Part shown: positions 34,742 to 43,490 of the stretch, in pieces
How the letters are laid out: every line of letters starts with the position of its first letter
Numbering within the stretch: position 1 is the stretch's first letter
Source of the DNA: Streptosporangium violaceochromogenes
GTDB lineage: Bacteria; Actinomycetota; Actinomycetes; Streptosporangiales; Streptosporangiaceae
Direction: 5' to 3'
NCBI RefSeq assembly: GCF_014654615.1
Contig: NZ_BNBB01000038.1
Location: 1-52,529, forward strand
Length of the DNA stretch: 52,529 nucleotides
Notes under the pieces: model-generated
Seen by the model: the letters and a program-made list of their open reading frames with translations, nothing else
What the model was told of the DNA's origin: nothing
Databases searched by the model: none
Position numbers and translations under genes: made by a program

Positions 34742-35977
34742 GTGGCCGACAGCGCTACGGGCGATGCCCCGTACACAGTCATTACAGCCGATACCCATGG
34801 TGGGGGCAGTCACGCCCAGTACCGTGAGTATCTAGATCCTAAGTATCACGAGCAGTTCGACGCCTGGCGCGCCAAGTACAAGAACCCCTACCGGGACCTC
34901 GCGCCCGGGGACGACCGCCGGCTGCGCAACTGGGACGACGAGATGCGCAACAGCCAGCAGGACGATGACGGAATCGCGGGTGAAGTGATCTTCCCCAACA
35001 CGGTTCCGCCGTTCTTCCCCGGCTTCGTGCTGTTCGCCCCCCCGCCCAACCCCGAGACCTACGAGCTGCGGCACGCGGGCATCCAGGCGCACAACCGCTG
35101 GCTCGTCGACTTCTGCTCCAGGTACCCGGAACGACGCAAGGGCCTTGGCCAGATCTTCCTGAACGACATCGACGACGCGATCGCCGACATCAAGTGGATC
35201 AAGGAGAACGGCCTCGCGGGCGTGCTGATCCCGCCGGTTCCGCCGGACGCGCACAGCTTCATCCGCCCGCTGAGCGACCCGGAGTACGACCGGATCTGGT
35301 CGCTGTGCGAGGACCTTGAGCTGTCGGTCAACGTGCACGGCGGCACCGGGTCCCCCTCCTACCCGAAGTTCATGTCGTCGCAGATCCTGCACCTTCAGGA
35401 GCTCACGTTCTACAGCCGGCGCCCGCTGACGTGGATGCTGCTTTCGGGCGTGTTCGAGCGGCACCCCAACCTGAAGTTCGTGATCACCGAGATAGGTTGC
35501 GCGTGGCTCAAGGAGTACGGCGCGGAACTCGACAACTTCATCAAGGGCGTCCAGTCCGGGCAGACGGGTGAGCTGCGCTTCGCCGAGGGCATGGCCCCGC
35601 CGAAGCTCGCCAGCGAGTACATCTACAACAACGTCTACGTCGGCGTCAGCATGGCGAGCACGCGCGATGTCGCCGCCCGCGACGTCGTGGGCCCCGGCCA
35701 CTGGATGTGGGGCAGCGACTACCCGCACGACGAGGGCACCTACCCGTTCTCGAAGGAGCACCTGCGGGTCAGCATGGCCGGTCTCAGCGTCGCGGAGAAG
35801 CGCGCTCTGCTCGGTGAGAACGCCGCCAAGCTCTACGGTTTCGACCTCCAGGCCCTGGCACCGGTCGCCGCGCGGATCGGACCGTCGGTCGCGGAGCTCG
35901 AATCACCTCTGACCTCGCTTCCCGAGAACGCGAACGGGGCGCTGCGTGGCGTGTTCGCCGGCCGGGGCGTCTCCTGA
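34742..35977 (+). CDS. Amidohydrolase-2 family metal-dependent hydrolase/decarboxylase
   Basis: This 411-aa TIM-barrel enzyme has an N-terminal ADTHGGG in place of the usual HxH metal motif, a central metal-ligand-like His in LSVNVHGGTG, ITEIGCAWLKEY, and a C-terminal catalytic Asp in WMWGSDYPHDEGTYP. The family includes aminocarboxymuconate-semialdehyde decarboxylase and related enzymes that process ring-derived acids. GTG 34742 is chosen because GGAAGGAC lies about 10 bases upstream; the frame extends to TTG 34724. It has its own promoter within the catabolic cluster. Confidence 0.88.
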   Translation: MADSATGDAPYTVITADTHGGGSHAQYREYLDPKYHEQFDAWRAKYKNPYRDLAPGDDRRLRNWDDEMRNSQQDDDGIAGEVIFPNTVPPFFPGFVLFAPPPNPETYELRHAGIQAHNRWLVDFCSRYPERRKGLGQIFLNDIDDAIADIKWIKENGLAGVLIPPVPPDAHSFIRPLSDPEYDRIWSLCEDLELSVNVHGGTGSPSYPKFMSSQILHLQELTFYSRRPLTWMLLSGVFERHPNLKFVITEIGCAWLKEYGAELDNFIKGVQSGQTGELRFAEGMAPPKLASEYIYNNVYVGVSMASTRDVAARDVVGPGHWMWGSDYPHDEGTYPFSKEHLRVSMAGLSVAEKRALLGENAAKLYGFDLQALAPVAARIGPSVAELESPLTSLPENANGALRGVFAGRGVS

Positions 35978-36129
35978 GGTGAGGTAGCCGCTCGCCGCCC
36001 GGCACAGGTCGACGTGTTCGAGAGGCGTGACGAGGCGCCCGCGGGCTTACGTCCCGCGGGCGCCTTCCGTCTCGCCCCGCGCCGTGACCACGGCCGCGCC
36101 CACGCGGCGTCCGACGACGACAGGTGGGC

Positions 36130-36714
36130 TCAGAGAAGCTTCCACTCCTGGTAGGGCAGGTCGTTGGAGCAGTCCTGCTGAACCGTGAGGACCCCGTCGG
36201 CGAGGCCCCCCTGCGGGACCGTCAGGCACTTGCCGCTGTGGCGGGCGACCAGGCCGAAGTAACCGTTGGGCCGCTGGACGAGCCGCCATTGCTGCTGGGT
36301 CGTGCGGTTACCGGCGTCGCAGGTCTGCTGGACGACCGACGCCTGGTCGGTGACGGCCCCGCCCTGGACCTCCAGGCACTTGCCGCTGTGCTGGGCGCGG
36401 ATGGTGTAGTAGTTGTCCGCGAGGAATCCGCTCGCGAGGTCGCTGTTGTAAGCGGCGACGAAGTTCCACGTCTGGTTGTCGGGCGCGTCGTAGCAGTGCC
36501 ACTGCTGGACGGGCTGCCCGGCGGCCTGGCTCGCGCCCGGGACGTCCAGGCACTTGCCGCTGTGGTTGACCATCAGCTTCGCCCTGAACAACGGGGCGTT
36601 GCCCGCGGCCGCCGCCGACGCGGCGGGGCCGGCGGCCGACATCGTCCCGCTGATTGCCAGGGCGCCCAGGCCGGCGGCGAGTGCTCGTCGGGATGCCTTC
36701 ACGGTGGTCTCCAT
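36130..36714 (-). CDS. Secreted RICIN (beta-trefoil) lectin-domain protein
   Basis: This 194-aa protein starts METTVKASRRALAAGLGALA with a signal peptide ending in an Ala-rich AXA-like site. A single beta-trefoil follows, built of three repeats each with NHSGKCLDV/QHSGKCLEV/RHSGKCLTV and a QxW-type motif (QTWNF, QQWRL, QEWKL). Such domains bind galactose-type or xylan-type sugars. There is no attached catalytic domain, so it is a stand-alone secreted lectin. It is on the opposite strand between two catabolic genes and probably unrelated to them. Confidence 0.9.
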   Translation of the reverse strand: METTVKASRRALAAGLGALAISGTMSAAGPAASAAAAGNAPLFRAKLMVNHSGKCLDVPGASQAAGQPVQQWHCYDAPDNQTWNFVAAYNSDLASGFLADNYYTIRAQHSGKCLEVQGGAVTDQASVVQQTCDAGNRTTQQQWRLVQRPNGYFGLVARHSGKCLTVPQGGLADGVLTVQQDCSNDLPYQEWKLL

Positions 36715-37279
36715 TGGTCGAGGTTGCCCGTCTGGACCGGGCGACACATCTCATGTGTATATGAAGGGCGGCGTCGAGACGCTGAACGACGCGGCGGAAC
36801 AGACGTTCTGTGTCTTCCTCCCGCGCCACACCCGCCGCCCCCGCCTGACCTGCGCGAATACCAGAGGTTCCTGAAATTTCACCTCACGTCCGGCGTGCTC
36901 GGCCAGGTTCCAGCGGTTCTCGCGCTCGATGCCGGCCGGCGCGGCACCCGCTTCCTGAGCTGAGCCGCCTGCGGGAATCGGCGCCGTCGCCACCCGCGAT
37001 GCACCGCCGGGAGGACGTTTCCGGGCCGGCCAGCAGAGAAGCCGAAGACCGCCGTCACGGCAGCCCCAGAAGTCACAGTAGACGCCGATTTCCCCAGGGG
37101 GCCCGCTTCGGCACCCTACCAAAAAAGACAAAGCACCATATATATGCCTAAAGAGCCCCTCTGGCCTGACGTGCGGCAACCTTTCCTCACGTCCACACAA
37201 AAACAGCCATTTAGTGACTAAATAGGACAAACCACAAACACGTCGGGGTCGCACGTCTCCGCCCGCAGGCGTGAGCCTA
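36715..37279. other. Gene-free region with an AT-rich pocket
   Basis: About 560 bases. From roughly 37115 to 37240 the sequence is much richer in A and T than its surroundings (runs such as CCAAAAAAGAC and ATATATATGCC). A 167-codon minus-strand frame crossing it (36751-37254) lacks coding bias. It may hold promoters for both flanking genes or be a small acquired segment. Confidence 0.45.
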
Positions 37280-37309
37280 TTGACAACAGTAGGACTCTAA
37301 TTTCAGTAT
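37280..37309 (+). promoter_or_regulatory. Promoter of the acyl-CoA synthetase gene
   Basis: TTGACA (37280-37285) is a perfect -35. CAGTAT (37304-37309) lies 18 bp downstream. GACTCTAA in the spacer is the reverse complement of TTAGAGTC, the motif next to the amidohydrolase promoter. Confidence 0.5.
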
Positions 37310-37353
37310 ATGCCGCAGGCGATCGTGCCAGTGACCAGACGATGGGAAGTGCA

Positions 37354-39519
37354 ATGAGCGTGGATCGTGAGCCGGCTCAGGCATCAGGCGCCGAAAGTCT
37401 TGCCGCGCGGGGTGGCGAACACCCTCTTGCCTCGATGTTCGCGCCGAAAGGCATCGCGATCGTGGGCGCGAGCGAGCGCTCGGCGTGGTCACGGCAGACG
37501 TTCGGCAACCTGCGGAGCGGGGGTTACCCGCACGAGATCCACCTGGTCAACCCCAAAGGCGGGGAGATCCACGGCCAGGCGGCGGTGCGGTCGCTGCGGG
37601 AGGTCGAAGGCCGCGCCGACCTGGCGGTCGTCCTGACCGGACCCGACTCACTGCCGACGATCATGGACGAGGCGGCCGAGGCCAAGGTGCGCAACCTGGT
37701 CGTGATCGCCGCCGGTTTCGGAGAAGCCGGAGCCGAGGGCGCCCGGCTGGAACGGGAGCTCAAGGATCGGGCGAATGATCTCGGCTTGCAGATCCTGGGT
37801 CCGAACAACCTGGGTTTCATCAACACGGTGACGGCCACCTACGCGTGGACCTCGCTGATGCCGGCCTCTTTGAGCCCGGGCGGCGTCGGCATCGTCTCGC
37901 AGAGCGGGGCGCTGGGCATCTTCCTGATGAACTACCTCCAGAGCAGGGACGTCCCCTTCAGCCACCTGATCAGCGTCGGCAACGAAGCGATGCTCACCGT
38001 CGCGGAAAGCATGGACTACCTGCTCAGCCAGGACTCCACCAAGGTCATCGCGCTGTACCTGGAGGCGGTCCGGCACCCGGAACTCTTCATCGACGTGGCC
38101 GAGCGCGCCCTGGCCGCGGGGGTGCCGGTGGTGGCCTACAAGGCCGGTCGCGGCGCGGTCGGCGCGAAGGTGACCGCGGCGCACACCGGCTCGCTGGCCG
38201 GCGACAACCGCGTGTACAGCGCGGTCCTGGAGCAGCACGGCGTCATCCGGGTGGACACCATCGAGGACCTCGTGACGACCAGCGGGCTGCTGGACGCGTA
38301 CGGAGAGCTGCCGGGTCATCGCGTCGGCTTCGTGACCGCCTCCGGCGCCATGTGCGGTGTGATCGGCGACGTGTCCGAGGAGAACGGCCTGGAGCTGCCC
38401 GAGCTCGACGAGTCGACGGTGCGGGCGCTGCGGGAGGGCGGCCTGCCCGACTTCGCCACCGCGCAGAACCCGCTGGACACAACGGGCTACATGACCATCA
38501 ACCCCGCGATCATGCCGATGTCACAGGAGGCGGTGGCGCGCGACCCCAACATCGACATCCTGGTCGTTCACGGCGGAGTGCCGGCCACTCCGGAGGCGGC
38601 GGCCATGTACTCCGGCGGGGGCGGCGAGCAGCGGAAGAGCATCGACGAGATCAGCCCCGTCCCCGTGATCCGGATGGAGTTCTTCCCCACCGAGCGCACC
38701 GAGTTCGCGCGCGAGCTGCGGCGGGAGGGCAAGGCCGGCTTCGTGGCCGACTCCTTCACCCGCGGTATCCCCGCCCTGGCGAAGGCCATCAGGTGGTCGG
38801 AGCTGCGCAGGTCGCGCAGGACCGAGTCCCCGGCCGCCGCCCGGCCGCAACTGGACCTGAACACCGGCACCCAGTGGTCCGAACGGCAGGTCGTCCAGTT
38901 GCTGGCGGGGCACGGCGTCCCGGTCGTGCCGCAGCATCTGGTGACCAGTGCCGACGAGGCGGAGAAGCAGGCCGAGTCGTTCGACGGGCCGATGGTGCTC
39001 AAGATCAGTTCTGCCGATGTCGCACACAAGACCGACGTCGGCGGTGTGGTGCTGGGCCTGCGGACCCCGGCCGAGGTACGCGCCGCGTACGAGCGCATGA
39101 TCGCCGACGTGCGGGCCGCGCAGCCGCAGGCCACGATCGAGGGCGCGGTGCTCAGCCCGATGCGTCCGGAGGGCCTGGACCTGGTGGTCGGTGTGGTCCG
39201 TGACCAGGTGTGGGGCCTGACGCTGGTGGTCGGCCTGGGCGGCGTGTGGGTGGAGGTCCTGCGCGACAGCGCCATCCGCGCGCTGCCGGTCGGCACGGCC
39301 GAGGTGCGCAAGATGTTCACCGAGCTGAAGAGCTTCCCGCTGTTCGAAGGCTTCCGGGGAGCGCCCCCGGTCGACCTGGACCACCTGGCCGAGGTGGTCG
39401 GCTCGATCGCGAACATCGCCGCCGCCTGCGGAGACCGCCTGGAGGCGCTTGAGATCAACCCGCTGCGGGTACGCGGTGACAAGATCGAGGTACTCGACGC
39501 CCTCATCCGCTGGACCTGA
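37354..39519 (+). CDS. ADP-forming acyl-CoA (acetate-type) synthetase, fused alpha-beta
   Basis: This 721-aa enzyme activates a carboxylic acid to its CoA ester with ATP, or runs in reverse. It has an N-terminal CoA-binding Rossmann domain (IAIVGASERSAWSRQTFGNL), succinyl-CoA-ligase-like domains with VSQSGALGIFLMNYLQS, and the phospho-His region AAHTGSLAGDNRVYSAVLEQ. The C-terminal ATP-grasp domain (from about 500) contains PMVLKISSADVAHKTDVGGV and ALEINPLRV. ATG 37354 has GGGAAG just upstream; ATG 37342 is possible. It could supply the CoA thioester for the dehydrogenase and hydratase encoded at the other end of the cluster. Confidence 0.92.
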   Translation: MSVDREPAQASGAESLAARGGEHPLASMFAPKGIAIVGASERSAWSRQTFGNLRSGGYPHEIHLVNPKGGEIHGQAAVRSLREVEGRADLAVVLTGPDSLPTIMDEAAEAKVRNLVVIAAGFGEAGAEGARLERELKDRANDLGLQILGPNNLGFINTVTATYAWTSLMPASLSPGGVGIVSQSGALGIFLMNYLQSRDVPFSHLISVGNEAMLTVAESMDYLLSQDSTKVIALYLEAVRHPELFIDVAERALAAGVPVVAYKAGRGAVGAKVTAAHTGSLAGDNRVYSAVLEQHGVIRVDTIEDLVTTSGLLDAYGELPGHRVGFVTASGAMCGVIGDVSEENGLELPELDESTVRALREGGLPDFATAQNPLDTTGYMTINPAIMPMSQEAVARDPNIDILVVHGGVPATPEAAAMYSGGGGEQRKSIDEISPVPVIRMEFFPTERTEFARELRREGKAGFVADSFTRGIPALAKAIRWSELRRSRRTESPAAARPQLDLNTGTQWSERQVVQLLAGHGVPVVPQHLVTSADEAEKQAESFDGPMVLKISSADVAHKTDVGGVVLGLRTPAEVRAAYERMIADVRAAQPQATIEGAVLSPMRPEGLDLVVGVVRDQVWGLTLVVGLGGVWVEVLRDSAIRALPVGTAEVRKMFTELKSFPLFEGFRGAPPVDLDHLAEVVGSIANIAAACGDRLEALEINPLRVRGDKIEVLDALIRWT

Positions 39520-39591
39520 CCCGGCTGGGGCCGACTCGGCGCCTACCGCGACCGTCGGCCCCCCGTACGTCCGAACGGATCGAGGGCGGCA

Positions 39592-39661
39592 GGTTGACGC
39601 AGGACAACCGGCCACAATCGGTGGCCGGTTGACGCAGGGCGGCCGGCCACAATCGGTGGCC
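39592..39661. repeat. Two tandem 35-bp repeats with an internal palindrome
   Basis: The units 39592-39626 and 39627-39661 differ only at three positions near the middle, and a partial third begins at 39662 (GGTTCACG). Each contains CCGGCCAC-N5-GTGGCCGG, a perfect inverted repeat. It lies 72 bp after the synthetase stop and just before the DoxX gene, so it could be a double operator or a pair of terminator stems. Confidence 0.6.
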
Positions 39662-39684
39662 GGTTCACGTGAGGGAGGACTTCA

Positions 39685-40221
39685 ATGATCGACGGAACGG
39701 CGTCGGCGCCGAACTTCGTGCTCCTCCTGTTTCGGCTTGTGCTGGCCCTCGTGTTCGTCGCGCACGGCTGGAACCACATCTTCGGCGGCGGCAAGATCGA
39801 GGGAACCGCACGATGGTTCGACTCGCTGGGCATGCGGCCGGGCCTGATGCACGCCTGGTCCGCGAGTCTCACCGAGATCGGCGGCGGCGTGCTCGTGGGA
39901 CTGGGCCTGCTGACGCCCCTCGGCGCCGCGGCGATGCTGGGCGTGATGGTGGTGGCGTTCATCACCAACCACATGCGCAACGGCTTCTTCATCTTCCGCC
40001 CCGGCGAAGGATATGAGTACGTGCTCGTGCTGGCCGCGTGCGCCGTCGTCATCGGCGGACTGGGCGGCGGTGGCTGGTCGGTGGACAGCGCGCTCGGCAT
40101 ATTCGGCGGCGGATGGGGACAGCTGATCCTGACCGTGGTCGCCGGAGTCGGCGGAGCCGCCCTGCAACTGATCGTTTTCTGGCGGCCGGGCAAACCGAAG
40201 AACGCGGAGCCCAAGGCCTAA
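39685..40221 (+). CDS. DoxX-family membrane protein
   Basis: This 178-aa integral membrane protein has four main hydrophobic segments: LLLFRLVLALVFVAHGWNHI, ASLTEIGGGVLVGLGLLTPL, AAMLGVMVVAFI and VLVLAACAVVIGGL, plus a C-terminal segment before a basic tail. DoxX proteins are quinol-oxidase-like or redox-associated membrane proteins of poorly known function. ATG 39685 follows GGGAGGACTTCA at fair spacing. It is the last gene before the CRISPR locus and may be the end of the catabolic cluster. Confidence 0.85.
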   Translation: MIDGTASAPNFVLLLFRLVLALVFVAHGWNHIFGGGKIEGTARWFDSLGMRPGLMHAWSASLTEIGGGVLVGLGLLTPLGAAAMLGVMVVAFITNHMRNGFFIFRPGEGYEYVLVLAACAVVIGGLGGGGWSVDSALGIFGGGWGQLILTVVAGVGGAALQLIVFWRPGKPKNAEPKA

Positions 40222-40307
40222 CCCGTCTCCCTCGGATCACCTCGCCGACGGGCCCCGGCGGCATGCTGGTCAGCGCGGACGATCATAGAGTCGACCACAA
40301 CGCCCCA

Positions 40308-41313
40308 GAGACCATCCCCGCGTGCGCGGGGAGCATAACTCCGGCGAAGTCCTGCACCACGAGGTGCTGGGACCATCCCCGCGTGCGCGGGGAGCATCGC
40401 CGCTGGTTGGCCTGCGACCCCTTGGCGCGGGGACCATCCCCGCGTGCGCGGGGAGCATGCGGCCTACGTTCGTCGTGTGGTCCCCGTCACGGGACCATCC
40501 CCGCGTGCGCGGGGAGCATGTGCTGAGGGGAAGGCGGAGATCGATAGGGCCGGGACCATCCCCGCGTGCGCGGGGAGCATCACATCCAGCGGGCTGAGGC
40601 GTTGCGGCGCAGGGGACCATCCCCGCGTGCGCGGGGAGCATTCGCATTCGTGCGTCTCGGAGAAGAACCGGACGGGACCATCCCCGCGTGCGCGGGGAGC
40701 ATTGAACGGGTTGCTGCCGGGCCACACCTACGTGGGGACCATCCCCGCGTGCGCGGGGAGCATGACCTGATGAGTGCAACCGGAAAGATTGTGCAGGGAC
40801 CATCCCCGCGTGCGCGGGGAGCATGCCACGCGAGTTATCCCCGACGACCGGCTGCTGGGACCATCCCCGCGTGCGCGGGGAGCATGCCGGGGCCGTCGCC
40901 GGGGGGCTGGGCCTGCTGGGACCATCCCCGCGTGCGCGGGGAGCATCGGCGCACGGCGTCCTTGAGGCTGCTGCCGTCGGGACCATCCCCGCGTGCGCGG
41001 GGAGCATCGCAAGAGGGCGATCTGCGCCCGTAGCTCCGCAGGACCATCCCCGCGTGCGCGGGGAGCATGACCTGGACCTGTGGGAGTACAGCCCGGTGTT
41101 GGGACCATCCCCGCGTGCGCGGGGAGCATCCGCTACCTGGAGCAGGTCTACCGGGAGTCGGGGGGACCATCCCCGCGTGCGCGGGGAGCATACCAGAACG
41201 CGGGGGGGTCGGCCGCGTCGCCCGGGACCATCCCCGCGTGCGCGGGGAGCATGAAGACCTCACCAGCGTCGGCGGGCGGCTCCGGGGACCATCCCCGCGT
41301 GCGCGGGGAGCAT
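40308..41313 (-). CRISPR. Type I-E CRISPR array 1: 17 repeats, 16 spacers
   Basis: The 29-bp repeat reads ATGCTCCCCGCG, then CACGCGGGGATGGTCCC on the minus strand. Repeats begin (plus coordinates) at 40308, 40369, 40430, 40491, 40552, 40613, 40674, 40735, 40796, 40857, 40918, 40979, 41040, 41101, 41163, 41224 and 41285. Spacers are 32 bp, one of 33. The repeats at 40308 and 41040 each carry one change at an edge. The leader is on the right, next to cas2, so the newest spacer is at 41253-41284. The cas operon reads toward this array. Confidence 0.98.
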
Positions 41314-41400
41314 ACTTGGTGAGCTGCGGGTTTACCCGGGGCGGGCACGGATTTCGAGCACTTTCAATGATTCAGACATTTCGCCCACCTTGAAAACAAC
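41314..41400 (-). promoter_or_regulatory. Leader of array 1
   Basis: Read on the minus strand toward the array, this region contains AAATGTC, AAAGTGCTCGAA and GGGTAAACCCGCAGCTCACC, ending in AGT at the first repeat. The leader of array 2 has the same blocks in the same order (AAATGTC, AAAGTGCTCAAT, GGATAAACCTGC, CAGT). This homology fixes the array orientation. Confidence 0.75.
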
Positions 41401-41490
41401 CCCTGTCCTCACCGGAGAAAGAGCTTCAGCCGCGGAGTCGTCGGGTCTGCGGCCGTCGAGACGGCGTTCGTCCAACGGAGCCCACTGTCA

Positions 41491-41838
41491 TCACCGTCGG
41501 TATTTGCGGCGCTTGGCGGCGTTGCTCCAACCGCTGGGCGGCGGCGCCGAAGAGACCGCCGGCCGGTCCTTCGGCCGACGGATCAGAACGAGGCCCTCGT
41601 GGTCGACCGGGTGCCACTTGTGGTCGTGTGTCTCGAAGGCGAAGCCCTGTTCGTTGTCGGTGCTGTACGCCATGAGGGCCCGTCCGGTGTCGGCGTACTG
41701 CCGCACCTCGGCCCACAGCACTTCCCGAATCCGCGCCGACGGGCCGCCGATGAAGACACCGGGTGATATCTCCATCAGCCAGCGGGTCAGGAAACCGCGG
41801 AGTCCGGCAGGGCAGCGGGTGAGGACGACGATCGTCAC
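41491..41838 (-). CDS. cas2: CRISPR-associated endonuclease Cas2 (type I-E)
   Basis: This 115-aa protein begins MTIVVLTRCPAGLRGFLTRW and has FIGGPSARIREVLW, the ferredoxin-like core of Cas2e. It forms the central dimer of the Cas1-Cas2 integrase that inserts new spacers. The Lys/Arg-rich C-terminal tail (RRKYRR) is compatible with DNA binding. The start overlaps the cas1 stop as ATGA. It is the last gene of the operon and lies 177 bp from array 1. Confidence 0.95.
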   Translation of the reverse strand: MTIVVLTRCPAGLRGFLTRWLMEISPGVFIGGPSARIREVLWAEVRQYADTGRALMAYSTDNEQGFAFETHDHKWHPVDHEGLVLIRRPKDRPAVSSAPPPSGWSNAAKRRKYRR

Positions 41839-42800
41839 CAGTCCACCTCGTACACGTGATCGTCGCCGTAGTTGCGGCCCGACTCCACCTCGGCGCCACG
41901 GTCACTCTGCAAGGTGACCCGGTCGACGTCGCCACCGGTGGAATCAGGCCCGACATCATCGGCCACAAGGAGGCGCTTGATGTCACCCACACATCGCTTC
42001 AGCAGACCGATGCGGTTGATGTGGTCGCGAATCGCCCGGCGTGTGCGGGAACCCACGTCATCAGGACTCTCAGCGGCCACGTCGAACGCGATCGGCAGGG
42101 CGATCTCGGTCTTGTACAGGTCGGCAATGTCCAGGACGAACGCCAGCTCGTGCCCTGAGTGAATGAAGCCCAGCCCGGGGGCGCAGCCCAGTGCGGTGAC
42201 GGTTGTCTGGGCGACGCCGTACATGCACTGGGCCGCCGCCGTCACCGCCTGGTTGGCGGGGTCGCCGGAGCTGAAGTCGCCCGGCACGTAGACCCGGCCG
42301 TTCCAGGGCAGGCCGACCCGGGCGGCCTGCGCGCGGTAGCAGTCTTTGACCCTGCTGCCCTCCCGGCCGAGGAGTTCGTGCCGGGTGAGCCTGTCCACGT
42401 CCTCGCCGGGGAAGCGCATGCGGTACATCTCGCGCGCCACCTCCAGCCGTGTACGGCGGTTGGCCCACTTCGCGGCCTGTGCTTCGACGAAGGCGGAGGA
42501 GCGGTTGAGCGAGCGTCCGCCCGAGTAGAAGCGGACACCTCGTTCACCGATCCACACCACACCCGCTCCGCTGTCACCGAGCACGCTCATCGCCTGGTGG
42601 GTGACGCTCGTGCCGGGGCCGAGCAGGAGCGTCCCGATCGTGGCGGAGGGGATGTGGGTGATGCCGTCGGCGTCTTCGGCGGTGATCGCGTTGTCCTCGC
42701 GGTGCAGTTTGCACCGCTCCAGATAGACGAAGGAGATGCGGTCGCCCATCCGGGTGAGTTCGCGCGGTGTGGAGGCACCGCGCCGCCCAACGGTGGACAC
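41835..42800 (-). CDS. cas1: CRISPR-associated endonuclease Cas1 (type I-E)
   Basis: This 321-aa integrase catalyses spacer insertion. It begins MSTVGRRGASTPRELTRMGD, the usual start of actinobacterial Cas1e. A metal-binding Glu is in HELLGREGSRVKD, and His and Asp are in GFIHSGHELAFVLDIADLYK. GTG 42800 lies three bases after the cas6e stop. It works with Cas2 at the leader-repeat junction. All catalytic positions are present, so adaptation should be functional. Confidence 0.96.
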   Translation of the reverse strand: MSTVGRRGASTPRELTRMGDRISFVYLERCKLHREDNAITAEDADGITHIPSATIGTLLLGPGTSVTHQAMSVLGDSGAGVVWIGERGVRFYSGGRSLNRSSAFVEAQAAKWANRRTRLEVAREMYRMRFPGEDVDRLTRHELLGREGSRVKDCYRAQAARVGLPWNGRVYVPGDFSSGDPANQAVTAAAQCMYGVAQTTVTALGCAPGLGFIHSGHELAFVLDIADLYKTEIALPIAFDVAAESPDDVGSRTRRAIRDHINRIGLLKRCVGDIKRLLVADDVGPDSTGGDVDRVTLQSDRGAEVESGRNYGDDHVYEVDW

Positions 42801-42803
42801 GCC

Positions 42804-43490
42804 TCAAGCCCCGGCCAGGGTCATCAGGCCGCAGCCGTATGCCTTGGCCTTGCCGATCCCCCGGACGAGGGTGCGCCGGAACGCCTCGGCGTCGAGGATC
42901 TCAAGGCGCCCGTCGAAGGTGACCGTGACCAGGGTGACCGGCTGCCGCTGCTCGCCCTTCCCGAAGGTGAGCTGCCGCCGATCGCGCACCACCAGCTCGT
43001 ACTGATCCTCCGGCATGAGACGCCGCTCCGGCGTTTTCTCCACCACCCGGAAGCCCGCGTTCTCCTGACGTTTCAGCAGCCAGTCACGTTGGTGGCGAAG
43101 GCCGACGTGCGCGGTCAGTTTGGTGGGCTCATCGTCTTTACGGCGTGCGGTGTGAACCGGGTTGGCGGTGAGCCGGAACGCCCACTGCTCCCCGGCGGCC
43201 AGCCGGGACAGGAACGGCCCGTAGTCGTAGGTCTCCCACTTCCCGGTCGTGGGCCAGCCGGCCTGTTCGACGAGGTGAGTGAGATCGGGTTTGTCCGGGC
43301 TGACCATGAACAGGCAGGTCTCGGCCGCACCGTTGCGATCGACCCGCCACAACACACGCCCGCCGTCGCCGGTGATCACGGGAACCTCGGCGAACGAGGA
43401 CATGACCGCGGCGTGCAGTGTCTGCGGTGAGGACAGGAGCCGTCGCGCGCCGACTCGCGCCGTGTTGAAACGGAACCGGGTCAGGTGCAT
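42804..43490 (-). CDS. cas6e: Cas6e crRNA endoribonuclease (Cse3/CasE)
   Basis: This 228-aa protein processes the pre-crRNA at the base of the repeat hairpin and stays bound to the 3' end in Cascade. It begins MHLTRFRFNTARVGARRLLS. His26 in SPQTLHAAV matches the catalytic His of Cas6e, and the C-terminal Gly-rich loop is GIGKAKAYGCGL. ATG 43490 overlaps the end of cas5 by 10 bp. The frame continues upstream to 43574 within cas5 and is not used. Confidence 0.95.
   Translation of the reverse strand: MHLTRFRFNTARVGARRLLSSPQTLHAAVMSSFAEVPVITGDGGRVLWRVDRNGAAETCLFMVSPDKPDLTHLVEQAGWPTTGKWETYDYGPFLSRLAAGEQWAFRLTANPVHTARRKDDEPTKLTAHVGLRHQRDWLLKRQENAGFRVVEKTPERRLMPEDQYELVVRDRRQLTFGKGEQRQPVTLVTVTFDGRLEILDAEAFRRTLVRGIGKAKAYGCGLMTLAGA

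Noticed and set aside
36751..37254. 167-codon minus-strand frame
   Set aside because: It lacks the codon bias of real genes here, crosses an AT-rich pocket and overlaps promoter sequence.
40270..41393. Repetitive open frames in both strands (products rich in PRTRGWS or DHPRVRGEH repeats)
   Set aside because: They are translations of the CRISPR repeats, not proteins. The same applies to frames across 51581-52443.
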